The position numbers and the translations under genes are program-made. From Pseudophaeobacter arcticus DSM 23566 (GTDB taxonomy: Bacteria; Pseudomonadota; Alphaproteobacteria; Rhodobacterales; Rhodobacteraceae), in contig NZ_KI421507.1 of the NCBI RefSeq assembly GCF_000473205.1, positions 43,208-107,207 on the forward strand: a stretch of 64,000 nucleotides of DNA, in the 5' to 3' direction. A model generated the notes under the pieces. It did no database searches. It saw only the letters and a program-made list of their open reading frames with translations, and was not told the origin of the DNA. The first letter of the stretch is position 1. Each line of letters starts with the position of its first letter. Below, one piece after another: positions 1 through 8,198 of the stretch.

Positions 1-1214
1 TGTCGATTGAACAATACCACCGTGACGAGACCCGCCACAATGAGCGTGGCCTCGACCCAGGCCTTGGCAGGCAGGTAAAAGCTAAAGGCGCTCAGCGCGA
101 CGCCCCTGATTTCTGCCTTTCTCGGCACGGGCATCACGACGGATGTAATGGCGGCGACGGATAGCCCAACCAAAATAAAGATCCCGGTTTGAACCAGGGC
201 AGGAACCTGTGAGCCAACCATGGCCAAAAAGGACAGCCCCGTGGTTGCGGCGCCCAGCAGGATCAACCTGTTGGCCTTGCTGCGGCGGTTGCCGTGATGG
301 GCCATGACATGGATCGGATAGTCCAGCGCCAATCCCAAAAGAACGCCACCAAAGGCCAGGGCAACAATATGCACCGAGCCAAATACCAGATTGACCACAC
401 CAATTGCTGCAGCCACACCCAGGGCGAGGGGGAGAAAGGCATGCACCACCAGAAGAACGGAGCGTAGCGACCAGATCAGCCAAAGAACCAAAAGCACGCT
501 GGCCAATATTGAGGCCCGCGCCGAGGCTGCGGAATTGAACTGGGTGGTCTCGGCGGCGATGACCCGGACCCCCAGCAGATGCACAGTCACGCCCTTTTGT
601 GCTGCGAGGTCACGCAGCGCCACAGACCAATCCTTTATCGCCCGGGCGTCAAAGGGGTGCTGTGCCAGGCGGATATGCAGAATTGCAGCAGAGTTGTCGC
701 TGGATTGCCAAACCCCGTCTTCGACCGGGAAGGCGCCTTTAGGGCTCTCAAACCGTTTGATAATACGCCAATAGCTGCCAGTGGGGTCACGCAAAAAGCG
801 GTCCCCAAACACTATACTGGCGGCATCGGAAAAATACTCTTTTGCCTCGGTGAGCCGCCGGGCCATGCGCTGGTTTGTCAGATCCATCTGATCAGGGGGG
901 GCTAACTGGAGCCGGTTCTCCCAGATCCAGTTGTCAAATTCCTCCGAGGGGGCCGGGGTGGTGACAAGGACTTCACTTACCAGCGTGTCTTGTCTCAGGT
1001 GCTGTGCAATTGCTTTTGCCGCTTTGTTGCGCTGGGCGACCTGGGGGTGGCTTAGGGCGACAAGCACATCCAGCCCAGCCCCGTCAGTGAGAGAGGGAAG
1101 CCCGGCATTGTCCCCGATGACCAAGGCCTCGGTGTCGGAACTGATCGTTACCCAGGGAGCCAGGAGTAACATCACCCCAATCAAGCCAAGAACAGCCAGG
1201 ATAATCCGCATCAT
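1..1214 (-). CDS. MMPL/RND-family exporter, N-terminal part (runs off left edge)
   Basis: About 404 N-terminal residues are visible; the frame stays open to base 1. A first membrane helix (residues ~3-22, hydrophobic LAVLGLIGVMLLLAPW) is followed by a ~170-residue soluble, presumably periplasmic loop. Several hydrophobic helices come next, including the stretch GLALDYPIHVMAHHG, where an acidic residue lies inside a membrane helix as in MMPL/RND exporters. The start ATG overlaps the stop of the LolA-like gene (ATGA), so the two are co-translated. In aryl-polyene-type clusters an MMPL exporter and a LolA-like carrier are thought to move the lipid product to the outer membrane. The role is inferred from context; the family call is strong. 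Confidence 0.85.
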   Translation of the reverse strand, partial: MMRIILAVLGLIGVMLLLAPWVTISSDTEALVIGDNAGLPSLTDGAGLDVLVALSHPQVAQRNKAAKAIAQHLRQDTLVSEVLVTTPAPSEEFDNWIWENRLQLAPPDQMDLTNQRMARRLTEAKEYFSDAASIVFGDRFLRDPTGSYWRIIKRFESPKGAFPVEDGVWQSSDNSAAILHIRLAQHPFDARAIKDWSVALRDLAAQKGVTVHLLGVRVIAAETTQFNSAASARASILASVLLVLWLIWSLRSVLLVVHAFLPLALGVAAAIGVVNLVFGSVHIVALAFGGVLLGLALDYPIHVMAHHGNRRSKANRLILLGAATTGLSFLAMVGSQVPALVQTGIFILVGLSVAAITSVVMPVPRKAEIRGVALSAFSFYLPAKAWVEATLIVAGLVTVVLFNR

Positions 1215-1780
1215 TGCGACAAAAACCTGATTTGACGGTTTTGATTGCCTGCCATTTCCAGGTCGATGGCCTGCAAGACCTCACCACAGCCGGAAAAGAC
1301 AATGCTGCCGCCGCCGCTCTGGCGTAACGAAATTCGTGCGGTCCAGCCAGTTGTCGTGGAGGTGATCCTATGGGGCAGCGGGGGTAATTCAGAAATGCCC
1401 TGATTGAACACCGCCGCCTGTAGGACAGTGAAAAACCCATTCATACGCTTCGGGATCGCGCGGGTGATCTCTGTTCCGTCACGCTGGATGGTGATGGTCT
1501 TGGGGCCGATCATCATCTCTTCTGCTTTGGGCATGGTTTGTCGTCGCAACAGGAATTTGTCGCGGGTCAAGACAAAGACACCGCTATTTTGGACCGCAGT
1601 GCCAAAGGCCGGATGTGCAATAGTTTCCGTGTAGGCAACTGAGCCGTCCACAGAAATGGGTTCTGCCATCAAGGCGGTCTCAAGCGTTGCGGGGGCGGGC
1701 AGCGAACAGTTCGGCTCAGCGGCGCCAGATATCGAAGAAGTTGAACCAGTTAAAAGGATCGACGCGGCACCAGCCTTCAA
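1211..1780 (-). CDS. LolA-like outer-membrane lipoprotein carrier family protein
   Basis: A protein of about 189 residues. The proposed start is a TTG at 1780, because the next residues (KAGAASILLTGSTSSISGAA) look like a signal peptide; the reading frame itself opens further upstream, inside the acyltransferase gene, so the start is uncertain. The body has the beta-rich, low-complexity character of LolA-type periplasmic carriers (segments such as SGVFVLTRDKFLLRRQ and GPKTITIQRDG). Its 3' end overlaps the MMPL exporter start by 4 bases and its 5' end overlaps the acyltransferase by about 65 bases. The LolA call leans on the gene order (acyltransferase, LolA, MMPL), which is typical of aryl-polyene loci; sequence evidence alone is moderate. 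Confidence 0.65.
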   Translation of the reverse strand: MKAGAASILLTGSTSSISGAAEPNCSLPAPATLETALMAEPISVDGSVAYTETIAHPAFGTAVQNSGVFVLTRDKFLLRRQTMPKAEEMMIGPKTITIQRDGTEITRAIPKRMNGFFTVLQAAVFNQGISELPPLPHRITSTTTGWTARISLRQSGGGSIVFSGCGEVLQAIDLEMAGNQNRQIRFLSQ

Positions 1781-2645
1781 GAGCTTTTGCGTAGTCCTGC
1801 GCCATGCGTGCGGCGGCTTTGGCGCGCTCGGGTCGTGGCACAGGTGCCCCATCATAGAACGGCGTGAATTCAGCGGCATAGTGGTTTCTGGATTCCCATC
1901 TGGCGAAACTGAGGATTATTGGAACTCTGGCTGCCATTGCAGTCAGGTAGGGTGATATTGGCACTTGTATATCATCGCCCAGAAAGGAAACATCCTGTTT
2001 TGCACGCACCGTTGCATCGGGCAGCCTATCTCCCAAAATGGCCACAAACTCGCCGCTGCTCAGGGCGTCAGAGACCTGGATCATGGCCATCGGCCCATTC
2101 TCCAACGCGATGATTTTCTCGCTGACCTCCGGGTTGATCCCCTCCAGCACACGGGTGCTTTTCCCGGCGTGTTTTGTGAACATCATATAGCGAACCGACA
2201 GGCCCGGGAGTTCACGATCCAGCGCTCTGAGCGCCTCAAAACTACCGTAATGCGCGCCCAGCAACACGGCCCCTTTGCCCTGCTTCACGAGCTCTTGAAT
2301 AGGCTCCGCACCGCGCATTGACACTGTAAACTGGTCAACCCCGCGCCCCAGCAGCCGAACCCGGTCAAAGAAGGCATGACTGAAGGTCCTGGCGTGCCGC
2401 ATGCGTTCGGATAGCGTTGGTGTGCGGCCTAGAATGCGGGTGAGAAAAGCGATCGAGGCGCGGGTACTCAGCCGCCGTTTGTCGATCGCAAAGATCAGCG
2501 ATATCACCCAGAGCAAAGGCACGTAAATGAGGCTTGGTGGCCTGGTTGCCAGTAGCCGCATGAATCTCAGCTGCCACAAAGACCCAGCTTCTCGGGCTTT
2601 GGTCCAGCTGGAAGCCTGCTCCCCTCGTGATGCCTGTTCAGCCAT
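1716..2645 (-). CDS. LpxL/HtrB-type lysophospholipid acyltransferase
   Basis: A 309-residue membrane-associated acyltransferase of the lipid A lauroyl/myristoyl acyltransferase superfamily. A hydrophobic anchor lies near residues 35-53. The catalytic HX4E motif is visible as HYGSFE (H132, E137). The family transfers acyl chains from ACP onto a lipid acceptor at the inner membrane. Here it is embedded between an ApeI-like dehydratase (8-base overlap) and the LolA-like gene, so it more likely acylates the cluster's product or its glycolipid head than lipid A. In E. coli-type aryl-polyene clusters this domain is fused to a glycosyltransferase; here the two are separate genes. Confidence 0.85.
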   Translation of the reverse strand: MAEQASRGEQASSWTKAREAGSLWQLRFMRLLATRPPSLIYVPLLWVISLIFAIDKRRLSTRASIAFLTRILGRTPTLSERMRHARTFSHAFFDRVRLLGRGVDQFTVSMRGAEPIQELVKQGKGAVLLGAHYGSFEALRALDRELPGLSVRYMMFTKHAGKSTRVLEGINPEVSEKIIALENGPMAMIQVSDALSSGEFVAILGDRLPDATVRAKQDVSFLGDDIQVPISPYLTAMAARVPIILSFARWESRNHYAAEFTPFYDGAPVPRPERAKAAARMAQDYAKALEGWCRVDPFNWFNFFDIWRR

Positions 2646-2940
2646 CGGTAGGACGCAGTTCTACCCGCGCATTTGCCAGGGTCTCCGTCCCCGAGCTCCA
2701 CGTCAGTTTGGCAAGGGAACTCCCTATTTCGACCGTGATATCAAAAGGTTGATCTGGGATCAGTTGGCGCAGAAACTTCATGCGTTGGACGCATTTAATC
2801 TCGTATCCGATGTCGCGTAATCCCTGTTCTGCCAGACCCAACAGAACCGCCCCGGGAACAATAGGGTTCCCGGGGAAATGGCCGTCCAAGAAATCTGACT
2901 TGGGATCAATACCATCGGATCTAGTCAGCTGCACAACCAA
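2638..2940 (-). CDS. ApeI/FabZ-like hotdog 3-hydroxyacyl-ACP dehydratase
   Basis: A short (100-residue) hotdog-fold dehydratase. The motif HFPGNPIVPGAVLL (from H21) matches the FabZ/FabA active-site loop. The start is a TTG at 2940; an in-frame stop lies about 45 bases upstream, so only a few residues could be added (an alternative CTG is possible). It ends inside the start of the acyltransferase gene, showing translational coupling. In aryl-polyene pathways such proteins dehydrate ACP-bound 3-hydroxyacyl chains to build the conjugated polyene. The partner ketosynthases and ketoreductase are not in the window. Confidence 0.8.
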   Translation of the reverse strand: MVVQLTRSDGIDPKSDFLDGHFPGNPIVPGAVLLGLAEQGLRDIGYEIKCVQRMKFLRQLIPDQPFDITVEIGSSLAKLTWSSGTETLANARVELRPTDG

Positions 2941-2977
2941 ATCTCCGTGCGGATGTGCCAGATTGAATTGCCATGGA

Positions 2978-3379
2978 TCACTTCAGGCAAAAGATCACAT
3001 CGTTGGTTAGGTTTTCGATCCAGCTGTTGTAGCGTTTGTGGATGGTGTTCTTTTCGGCGTTGTATTTCATGTTCCTCGAGTCCCGGTAAGAGATCTTGAA
3101 GACCTGGCTGCTGTATTCAACGTCGACTTCAACATAGTGTTTTCCGCGCACGGTCAGTTGGCCGATCAATTTGCCTGGTGCTACACGGCTGAACTTCCAG
3201 CCACGTGCCGAGCTGCATGTTTTAAGGGCGTTTTCTACACCACGGATCGTGGTGTTTTTTGATGTCACCTCGCTGAGTTGAACAAAGGAGGTCTGGATTT
3301 TTTCCAGAGCTGCGGCAGTTGTCGCTGTCAGCGGTTGCAGGGCAAAGGCGCCCAAGAAGGCATAGGTCAAAAGTTTCAT
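2978..3379 (-). CDS. Exported protein of unknown function in the APE-type operon
   Basis: A 133-residue protein not recognised from any family. Residues 1-24 form a clear Sec signal peptide (MKLLTYAFLGAFALQPLTATTAAA). The mature part is basic and beta-prone, with two cysteines (in LKTCSSARG and the C-terminal FCLK) that could form one disulfide. The start ATG overlaps the stop of the glycosyltransferase by 4 bases. It sits about where aryl-polyene clusters often carry a thioesterase, but the sequence is not hotdog-like. A periplasmic role in product handling is only an inference from the signal peptide and position. Confidence 0.7.
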   Translation of the reverse strand: MKLLTYAFLGAFALQPLTATTAAALEKIQTSFVQLSEVTSKNTTIRGVENALKTCSSARGWKFSRVAPGKLIGQLTVRGKHYVEVDVEYSSQVFKISYRDSRNMKYNAEKNTIHKRYNSWIENLTNDVIFCLK

Positions 3380-4134
3380 TTCGTCTCTCCTCGATAATGT
3401 TTCTGGTCAATAAGTCCCAAGGCCTTCAAAAAGCCCATTGGGCGCAGGCCTCTAAGAAGTAGGAATTCCGTGACGAGCCCAAAAAGCCGCATGAAGTCAC
3501 GCAGGGGGTCAAAATGGCTCGGGCGGAGGACAAAGCCCTCATAACGGGCTTTGAGGGGGACATATTCAAAGGAAATGCCCTTTTCCGCGGCATGGAGCAA
3601 CACGGCGGTTTCGAACTTGAACCCCCCGATATGGCGCTTGGGGATGTCCAGGCGTTTCAAGGCGGTCGCCGGGTAGAGCCGCATGCCACATTGGGCGTCT
3701 TTAATCCTGCGGCCACAGGCCCAGCCAATAAAGAAGTTGCCGAATTTGATGCCTTTGCGGCGGGTCCCAGGCATGTTTTCCATATCGGCGGAGCGATCCC
3801 CCATGACAATGGCCAGGGGCGTTTCCTGATGCTTTGCGAGGAATTTGGGGATATCCGCAGGGTCATGCTGCATATCCGCATCCAGCACGATTACCGCAGT
3901 TGCACCTTGGTCAATTGCCGCCTGGAAGCCTTCGACCAGGCGATCCCCCTTGCCCAGGTTGATGTCGTGGCGCCGCACAACGGCACTGGTCTCGGATAAG
4001 GAACCCGCTGTGCCATCCGTTGAACCGTCATCAACCACAATCACCCGGTCCACCAAAGGAATGGTTTCCTCGACCACCTGCCGCACGGTCAGGATCTCGT
4101 TATGCGCCGGGATCAGTGCAAAGGATTTGGTCAT
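3376..4134 (-). CDS. Family-2 glycosyltransferase (GT-A fold)
   Basis: A 252-residue inverting glycosyltransferase. The N-terminal nucleotide-binding region has the family hallmarks ALIPAHNE, VDDGSTDGT (residues 34-42) and a DAD metal-binding triad (85-87, in VLDADMQHDP). The C-terminal part (FVLRPSHFDPLRDFMRLF) resembles the dolichol-phosphate-mannose-synthase-like/aryl-polyene GT2 group, without obvious transmembrane anchors. It is stop-start coupled to the exported-protein gene downstream and separated from the methyltransferase upstream by 18 bases. It probably adds a sugar to the polyene or its lipid anchor. Confidence 0.85.
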   Translation of the reverse strand: MTKSFALIPAHNEILTVRQVVEETIPLVDRVIVVDDGSTDGTAGSLSETSAVVRRHDINLGKGDRLVEGFQAAIDQGATAVIVLDADMQHDPADIPKFLAKHQETPLAIVMGDRSADMENMPGTRRKGIKFGNFFIGWACGRRIKDAQCGMRLYPATALKRLDIPKRHIGGFKFETAVLLHAAEKGISFEYVPLKARYEGFVLRPSHFDPLRDFMRLFGLVTEFLLLRGLRPMGFLKALGLIDQKHYRGETK

Positions 4135-4152
4135 GGGCGTTCGAAATCTTTG

Positions 4153-4887
4153 CTAGCGGCGCGCGACATATTCAGAAAAACAGCCCAGCAATAAGTTGTG
4201 CTCGACCGTCGTGAACCCGGCTTTGCGCAGGCTGTCCAAGACGTTTTCGATTGGCACCATCTGATCCATGGATTCCCAGTAATAGCGCATCAGGCGAAAG
4301 ACATTCCGGTCTCTGGTCAGGATCATCGCGACTGTGGGCAAAATGTGTTTGAAGTAGAGGCGGAACAGGGCTTTGGGAATGGCTTTTTCTGGTACTGTCA
4401 CATCCATGATCAGCACCTTGCCGCCGTCTTTCAGAACGCGGTGATATTCTGTAAAACTGTCATCGAGGCTGTCCACATGACGCAGGGCAAAGCCCATGGT
4501 CAGAAAGTCGAAGCTTTTGCTTTCTACGGGCAGTCTTTCTGCCGTGGACTGGTGGAAGGTCACCGGAACACGTTTCTTGGCCTCTGCGATCATGCCGGCC
4601 GAGGGTTCAACGCATTCAATCTGTTTAGGGTCATCCAGAATGGTCATCAACGCCCGTGCCACCTGACCGGTGCCTGTGGCAACATCAAGAACGCGCATCT
4701 CGGAGGTCACACCATTGCGGCGCAGGGCCTCGCGGCGATACCAGTCGCCAGAGCCGAACCAGCCCCATTTTGCGATGGCCTCATAGTTTTTGGCGGTGTC
4801 GTCAAACACCTGACGCAGGAAGGCCTGCTTTTCTGCCTGTGACTCGTAATACTCACCAACTACGATTGGTTTGTTGCCGTCGGACAT
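4153..4887 (-). CDS. UbiE/COQ5-like SAM-dependent methyltransferase
   Basis: A 244-residue class I methyltransferase. SAM-binding motif I is VLDVATGTG (residues 67-75), with later motifs ECVEPSAGM and LRHVDSLDDSF typical of the UbiE/MenG group. The ATG at 4887 is chosen because the family alignment begins near MSDGNKPIVVG; the frame extends 22 residues upstream without family-like sequence. Aryl-polyene loci often contain a methyltransferase acting on the aryl head group, which fits this position. It is the first gene of the leftward transcript and is divergent from the PlsC-type gene. A role in quinone synthesis cannot be excluded. Confidence 0.8.
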   Translation of the reverse strand: MSDGNKPIVVGEYYESQAEKQAFLRQVFDDTAKNYEAIAKWGWFGSGDWYRREALRRNGVTSEMRVLDVATGTGQVARALMTILDDPKQIECVEPSAGMIAEAKKRVPVTFHQSTAERLPVESKSFDFLTMGFALRHVDSLDDSFTEYHRVLKDGGKVLIMDVTVPEKAIPKALFRLYFKHILPTVAMILTRDRNVFRLMRYYWESMDQMVPIENVLDSLRKAGFTTVEHNLLLGCFSEYVARR

Positions 4888-5092
4888 TAATAAGACCCTG
4901 CGTCTAGATTTTTCCCAAAACTCTCGAATTAGGCTTTTGGCTCTTCGGCGCAACTTTTACCAGTAAGGAATTCAAACCACCCAGCCCTGCATCGTACCAA
5001 AACTGCCTAGCCAAGTGATTTCGAAAGTAGTTTGTCGCGTTACATTCAACGTGTATAGACGGTTTTGCACCTGAAGTAAGCTGATAGAAGTC
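4888..5092. promoter_or_regulatory. Divergent intergenic region, methyltransferase / PlsC-type acyltransferase
   Basis: About 200 bases between two divergently oriented genes, noticeably more AT-rich than its flanks. It must hold the start signals for the leftward methyltransferase-to-MMPL transcript and for the rightward acyltransferase. No convincing -35/-10 pair or operator palindrome was identified by eye. Confidence 0.45.
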
Positions 5093-5884
5093 ATGGATAC
5101 CTTAGCCCGCGAAGAAACCGTTCAGTCAAAGCGACTTTTGCCCTATTTGGCTGCTTGGTTGAGAACCCGCGTCTATGAGGTTTTTGTCTTCCTGGTCAGT
5201 ATTTGCGCCGGGGCTTGCATCATTATTTACCTGCATTGGCGACCCACGCCTGTGTTGGTACGTCGGTTGCTACGATTTTGGTCCTGTGGCTATATCTATG
5301 GGGCAAAATACATCCTAGGGGTGACTTATAAGATCGAAGGTCAGGAACATATTCCTACCGGGCCAGTGATCTATATGGGCAATCACCTTACCGCCTGGGA
5401 ATCCGTGATGATGACGGTGCTGGTGCCCCATGTGAATATGGTGACCAAGCGCGCGGCCATGACTATTCCGGTGTTTGGTTGGGGTTTGAAACATGCTCCG
5501 ATGACGCCCATTGATCCTGATACCCCCGGCAAGAACATCCGCCGCCTGTTGAAGGAGGGCAAGGCCTCGATCCGTGAGGGCAGGAGCATGGTCATTTTTC
5601 CAGAAGGATCCCGCGTTCCTATCGGGGAAACACGCCCCTATGCGCGGGGGTTTGAAATCCTGTACAAACACTGCGGCGTGCCGGTTGTACCCTTTGTGAC
5701 GGATTCAGGTTTGCATTGGCCATCGGGCTATTCGACAAAACCGCCTGCGGAAATCACCCTTCGGTTTCTGCCGCCCATCGAAGCGGGCAAAGGCCCAAAT
5801 GAATTTGCAACGGAGCTGGAAGAAACTGTTCGCACGGAAGCGGCCAAATTGTTGGGCCCTCAAGTTCAGGCGTGCGAGACCTGA
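5093..5884 (+). CDS. PlsC-type 1-acylglycerol-3-phosphate acyltransferase family protein
   Basis: A 263-residue LPLAT/AGPAT protein. An N-terminal membrane helix (residues ~28-48) precedes the catalytic NHLTAWES block (HX4E, H98 and E103; many family members have D at the last position) and the FPEGSR substrate-binding block (169-174). Such enzymes transfer acyl groups to lysophosphatidate or other glycerol-type acceptors at the inner membrane. It is the only plus-strand gene in the aryl-polyene-type locus and is flanked on both sides by minus-strand pathway genes. It may serve the pathway or be a general phospholipid enzyme. Confidence 0.85.
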   Translation: MDTLAREETVQSKRLLPYLAAWLRTRVYEVFVFLVSICAGACIIIYLHWRPTPVLVRRLLRFWSCGYIYGAKYILGVTYKIEGQEHIPTGPVIYMGNHLTAWESVMMTVLVPHVNMVTKRAAMTIPVFGWGLKHAPMTPIDPDTPGKNIRRLLKEGKASIREGRSMVIFPEGSRVPIGETRPYARGFEILYKHCGVPVVPFVTDSGLHWPSGYSTKPPAEITLRFLPPIEAGKGPNEFATELEETVRTEAAKLLGPQVQACET

Positions 5885-5920
5885 ACCTGCGGGCCTGAGT
5901 CTATGGGCGCTCACAACAGG

Positions 5921-7273
5921 CTAGTTCAGCATCCCGGCCTTCTTCAACAGATCTACTGTTGTCGCACGGGTTATCTTCCCGGTGGCAGAGCGGGAAATTT
6001 CAGGTAGAAACAGCAGCTTTTTGGGAACAAAGGCCGCGTCGAGATGCAGTAAAAGGTGGCGACGCACCAGGCTGCGTATCTGTGCTTCAGACAGTGAACT
6101 GCCCGGGTGTGGAACCACCGCAATGGCCAAGGCGTCTGACTCGCCGCGCTTGGCGTGCAGGAAAACCCCATCGGATATCTCTGCGACCTCCGAAAGGATC
6201 GCATTCAGGGCGGCAAGCTGGCTCCGTTTTCCACGCACGCTCACCATGTCGCCGGCGCGGCCAAGCAGGGTAAAGCGCCCATCCGGATGTTGCTCGATCT
6301 CGTCTTCCAGCGCGATAGGGTCCGGCAGATGCGGTGCGGTCGCCAGGCAGGTTGCTTGCGCCTTTTTCAGCTCAAACCCAGCCGAGAGACTCCAGGCCTC
6401 CTCAAATGCGGTTTGCCGCAGCGCCATAGAACCGGTCTCGGTGCTGCCGTAGATCTCCATGACCTTTAGATTTTCTCTGGCGGCCAGTTTCTGAGCCAGG
6501 GCCCGAGGAAACGGCGCGGTGGCAGAGAGCACGCAGATGATTTCCGGCGCGGCCAATATAGCCGCCTCAAGAAACCGCAGATGTGCAGGGCTGGTGATCA
6601 GCACAAGTTTGGAAATCCCGCAAGCGCGCGCCGCTTCAATCGCCGCTTCAAGGTCCGCCGGGTAAAAAATGGTGTCCCGATAGGTGGCATGGCCAAAGCC
6701 AAGCGTGGCAAAAATCGTGGCCTCCAGCCCGTACATATGACCATGCGGCGTGGTGCCCAGCAGACCAATCTCTGTCGGCTGCGCGTCCAGATCCTGTATG
6801 ATCTGATCTGTAATTGCTGCACCGCCACGCAGCATCTTCCAGGTTTTGACATTGCATTTTGGCTGCTTGGTCGAACCTGAACTATACACACGAATTTCTG
6901 TGGGATTGTCTTGCAGCAAGGCTGCATAATCCCAGCTCTCCACCTGTTCGGACTGCCCATATTCAGAAGCCAGGCGGGCAGCGAGTGCGTCATGATCTGC
7001 GTTGTCGCTCAGAATGAACGGGGCAGGGGCATCGGCAATCGAGGACCGGATCGCTTCAGGTGCCAGCGAAGGCGGCAGGATAATGGCCTGTCTGTTCAGC
7101 AACCCGGCGACAATGCCCAGGGCGAACTGATAGCGGTCCTGGAACAGGTTGCAGATCGAACCCGCCCCCTGCAATCGACGACGCAAGGCCGCAAGATCCG
7201 TGACGAATTGCTTTTGATCAACAACGCCATCTTTTGAAAAGAACAGTTTTCTTTCTGCTGCGTACATGTTCAA
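5921..7273 (-). CDS. ApeH-like AMP-dependent acyl/aryl ligase
   Basis: A 450-residue member of the ANL adenylating superfamily, shorter than typical acyl-CoA synthetases. The P-loop is SSGSTKQPK (residues 131-139); the adenylation motifs YGSTETG (275-281) and GRAGDMVSVRGKR are present, and the C-terminal lysine region is SRSATGKI. In aryl-polyene systems this enzyme activates the aryl starter acid and loads it on an ACP. The start overlaps the preceding membrane-protein gene (ATGA), placing it in an ACP-membrane protein-ligase operon. The starter identity cannot be read from the sequence. Confidence 0.85.
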   Translation of the reverse strand: MNMYAAERKLFFSKDGVVDQKQFVTDLAALRRRLQGAGSICNLFQDRYQFALGIVAGLLNRQAIILPPSLAPEAIRSSIADAPAPFILSDNADHDALAARLASEYGQSEQVESWDYAALLQDNPTEIRVYSSGSTKQPKCNVKTWKMLRGGAAITDQIIQDLDAQPTEIGLLGTTPHGHMYGLEATIFATLGFGHATYRDTIFYPADLEAAIEAARACGISKLVLITSPAHLRFLEAAILAAPEIICVLSATAPFPRALAQKLAARENLKVMEIYGSTETGSMALRQTAFEEAWSLSAGFELKKAQATCLATAPHLPDPIALEDEIEQHPDGRFTLLGRAGDMVSVRGKRSQLAALNAILSEVAEISDGVFLHAKRGESDALAIAVVPHPGSSLSEAQIRSLVRRHLLLHLDAAFVPKKLLFLPEISRSATGKITRATTVDLLKKAGMLN

Positions 7274-7908
7274 AAATCCAATTTTTCCCAGGTGTCGCGC
7301 CGGAGTATCAAAGATAGGGAGCGTTGCCAGGTTTCCGTCCGACTAAACCGAATGCGGGCAATTTCATGAGAGATGACAAACCATAGTGCCTGTGCAACCA
7401 GGAGCGTGACTAAAACGATGCTGGCCAGGGAACGCAGGGGGGGCGCCACAAGTGCAAGCAGGGCCAAGCCTGCTGAGAACAGGCCAATGCCCAGCCAGAC
7501 GCCGCATTGTTGCCTTAGGTAGGCGATGAATTCAGCGGATGGGCTTGGTCCCAAATGGGCGGATGTGACGAACTGGAGCAAAACGCTGGGCCGTCCTCGC
7601 AGCAGGTTGTGGCCAAAGACATAGGCCATGCTGAGGTTGATCGCGATGACGGCGAGATAGGGGGTGAATTGCAGACCTTGCTTCCAGAACGCCAGGAGCA
7701 CCCCGATAGGCCCTCCGATACCAAGCAGGATCAGCCTGGCCCTTTGCAGGCCGCAGGTGTCACGCAAAAACAGCGAGAAGACATGCAGGGTAAACAGAAT
7801 GAAGACGGCATTCAGCAGAGGTGAAGCAAACAGCCAGCAGGAGACAAGCAAGGCAGCCGTAACCGCGCCCTTCAGATGAGGAGGCCAGCCTGCTGGATTG
7901 TGGCTCAC
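7270..7908 (-). CDS. Small integral membrane protein, ApeG/COG4648-like
   Basis: A 212-residue protein with about six hydrophobic helices (e.g. AVTAALLVSCWLFASPLLNAVFILF and ASIVLVTLLVAQALWFVI). The start is taken as GTG at 7908, because that GTG overlaps the ACP stop codon (GTGA) and the 15 upstream residues are only ACP gene read in another frame. A membrane protein of unknown function between ACP and AMP ligase genes is characteristic of aryl-polyene clusters, and the family assignment rests partly on that synteny. Confidence 0.75.
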   Translation of the reverse strand: MSHNPAGWPPHLKGAVTAALLVSCWLFASPLLNAVFILFTLHVFSLFLRDTCGLQRARLILLGIGGPIGVLLAFWKQGLQFTPYLAVIAINLSMAYVFGHNLLRGRPSVLLQFVTSAHLGPSPSAEFIAYLRQQCGVWLGIGLFSAGLALLALVAPPLRSLASIVLVTLLVAQALWFVISHEIARIRFSRTETWQRSLSLILRRDTWEKLDF

Positions 7909-8198
7909 GTCTTCCGGTTTTCCGCGATGTGACTGGAGAGGGCACGGACGCAAGAGAAAATCTCTTCGTTGCGCTCATCATCGGAGCGCAGCTTGAAGCC
8001 ATAGGTCTCGCTGATGGCAAAGGCGATTTCCAGGGCGTCGATGGAATCAAGCCCAAGGCCCTCACCAAACAGGGGAGCATCAAAATCAATTTCCGCAGCA
8101 GTCACGTCATCCAGAACCAAGGCGTTCACAATCAATTCAGCAACTTCAAGCTGCAGCTTTTTGAAATCGCTCTGATCCGCAAGTTGGGTTACTGACAT
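7905..8198 (-). CDS. Acyl carrier protein
   Basis: A 97-residue acyl carrier protein. The phosphopantetheine attachment serine is S52 in the motif GLGLDSIDALE. The ATG at 8198 has a GGAG ribosome-binding site 7-10 bases upstream and gives a normal ACP N terminus. It is the first visible gene of the leftward ACP-membrane protein-ligase transcript and overlaps the next gene by 4 bases. Aryl-polyene loci often have two ACP genes; only one is seen here, and the sequence just upstream is an insertion-sequence remnant, so an upstream partner may have been lost. Confidence 0.92.
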   Translation of the reverse strand: MSVTQLADQSDFKKLQLEVAELIVNALVLDDVTAAEIDFDAPLFGEGLGLDSIDALEIAFAISETYGFKLRSDDERNEEIFSCVRALSSHIAENRKT

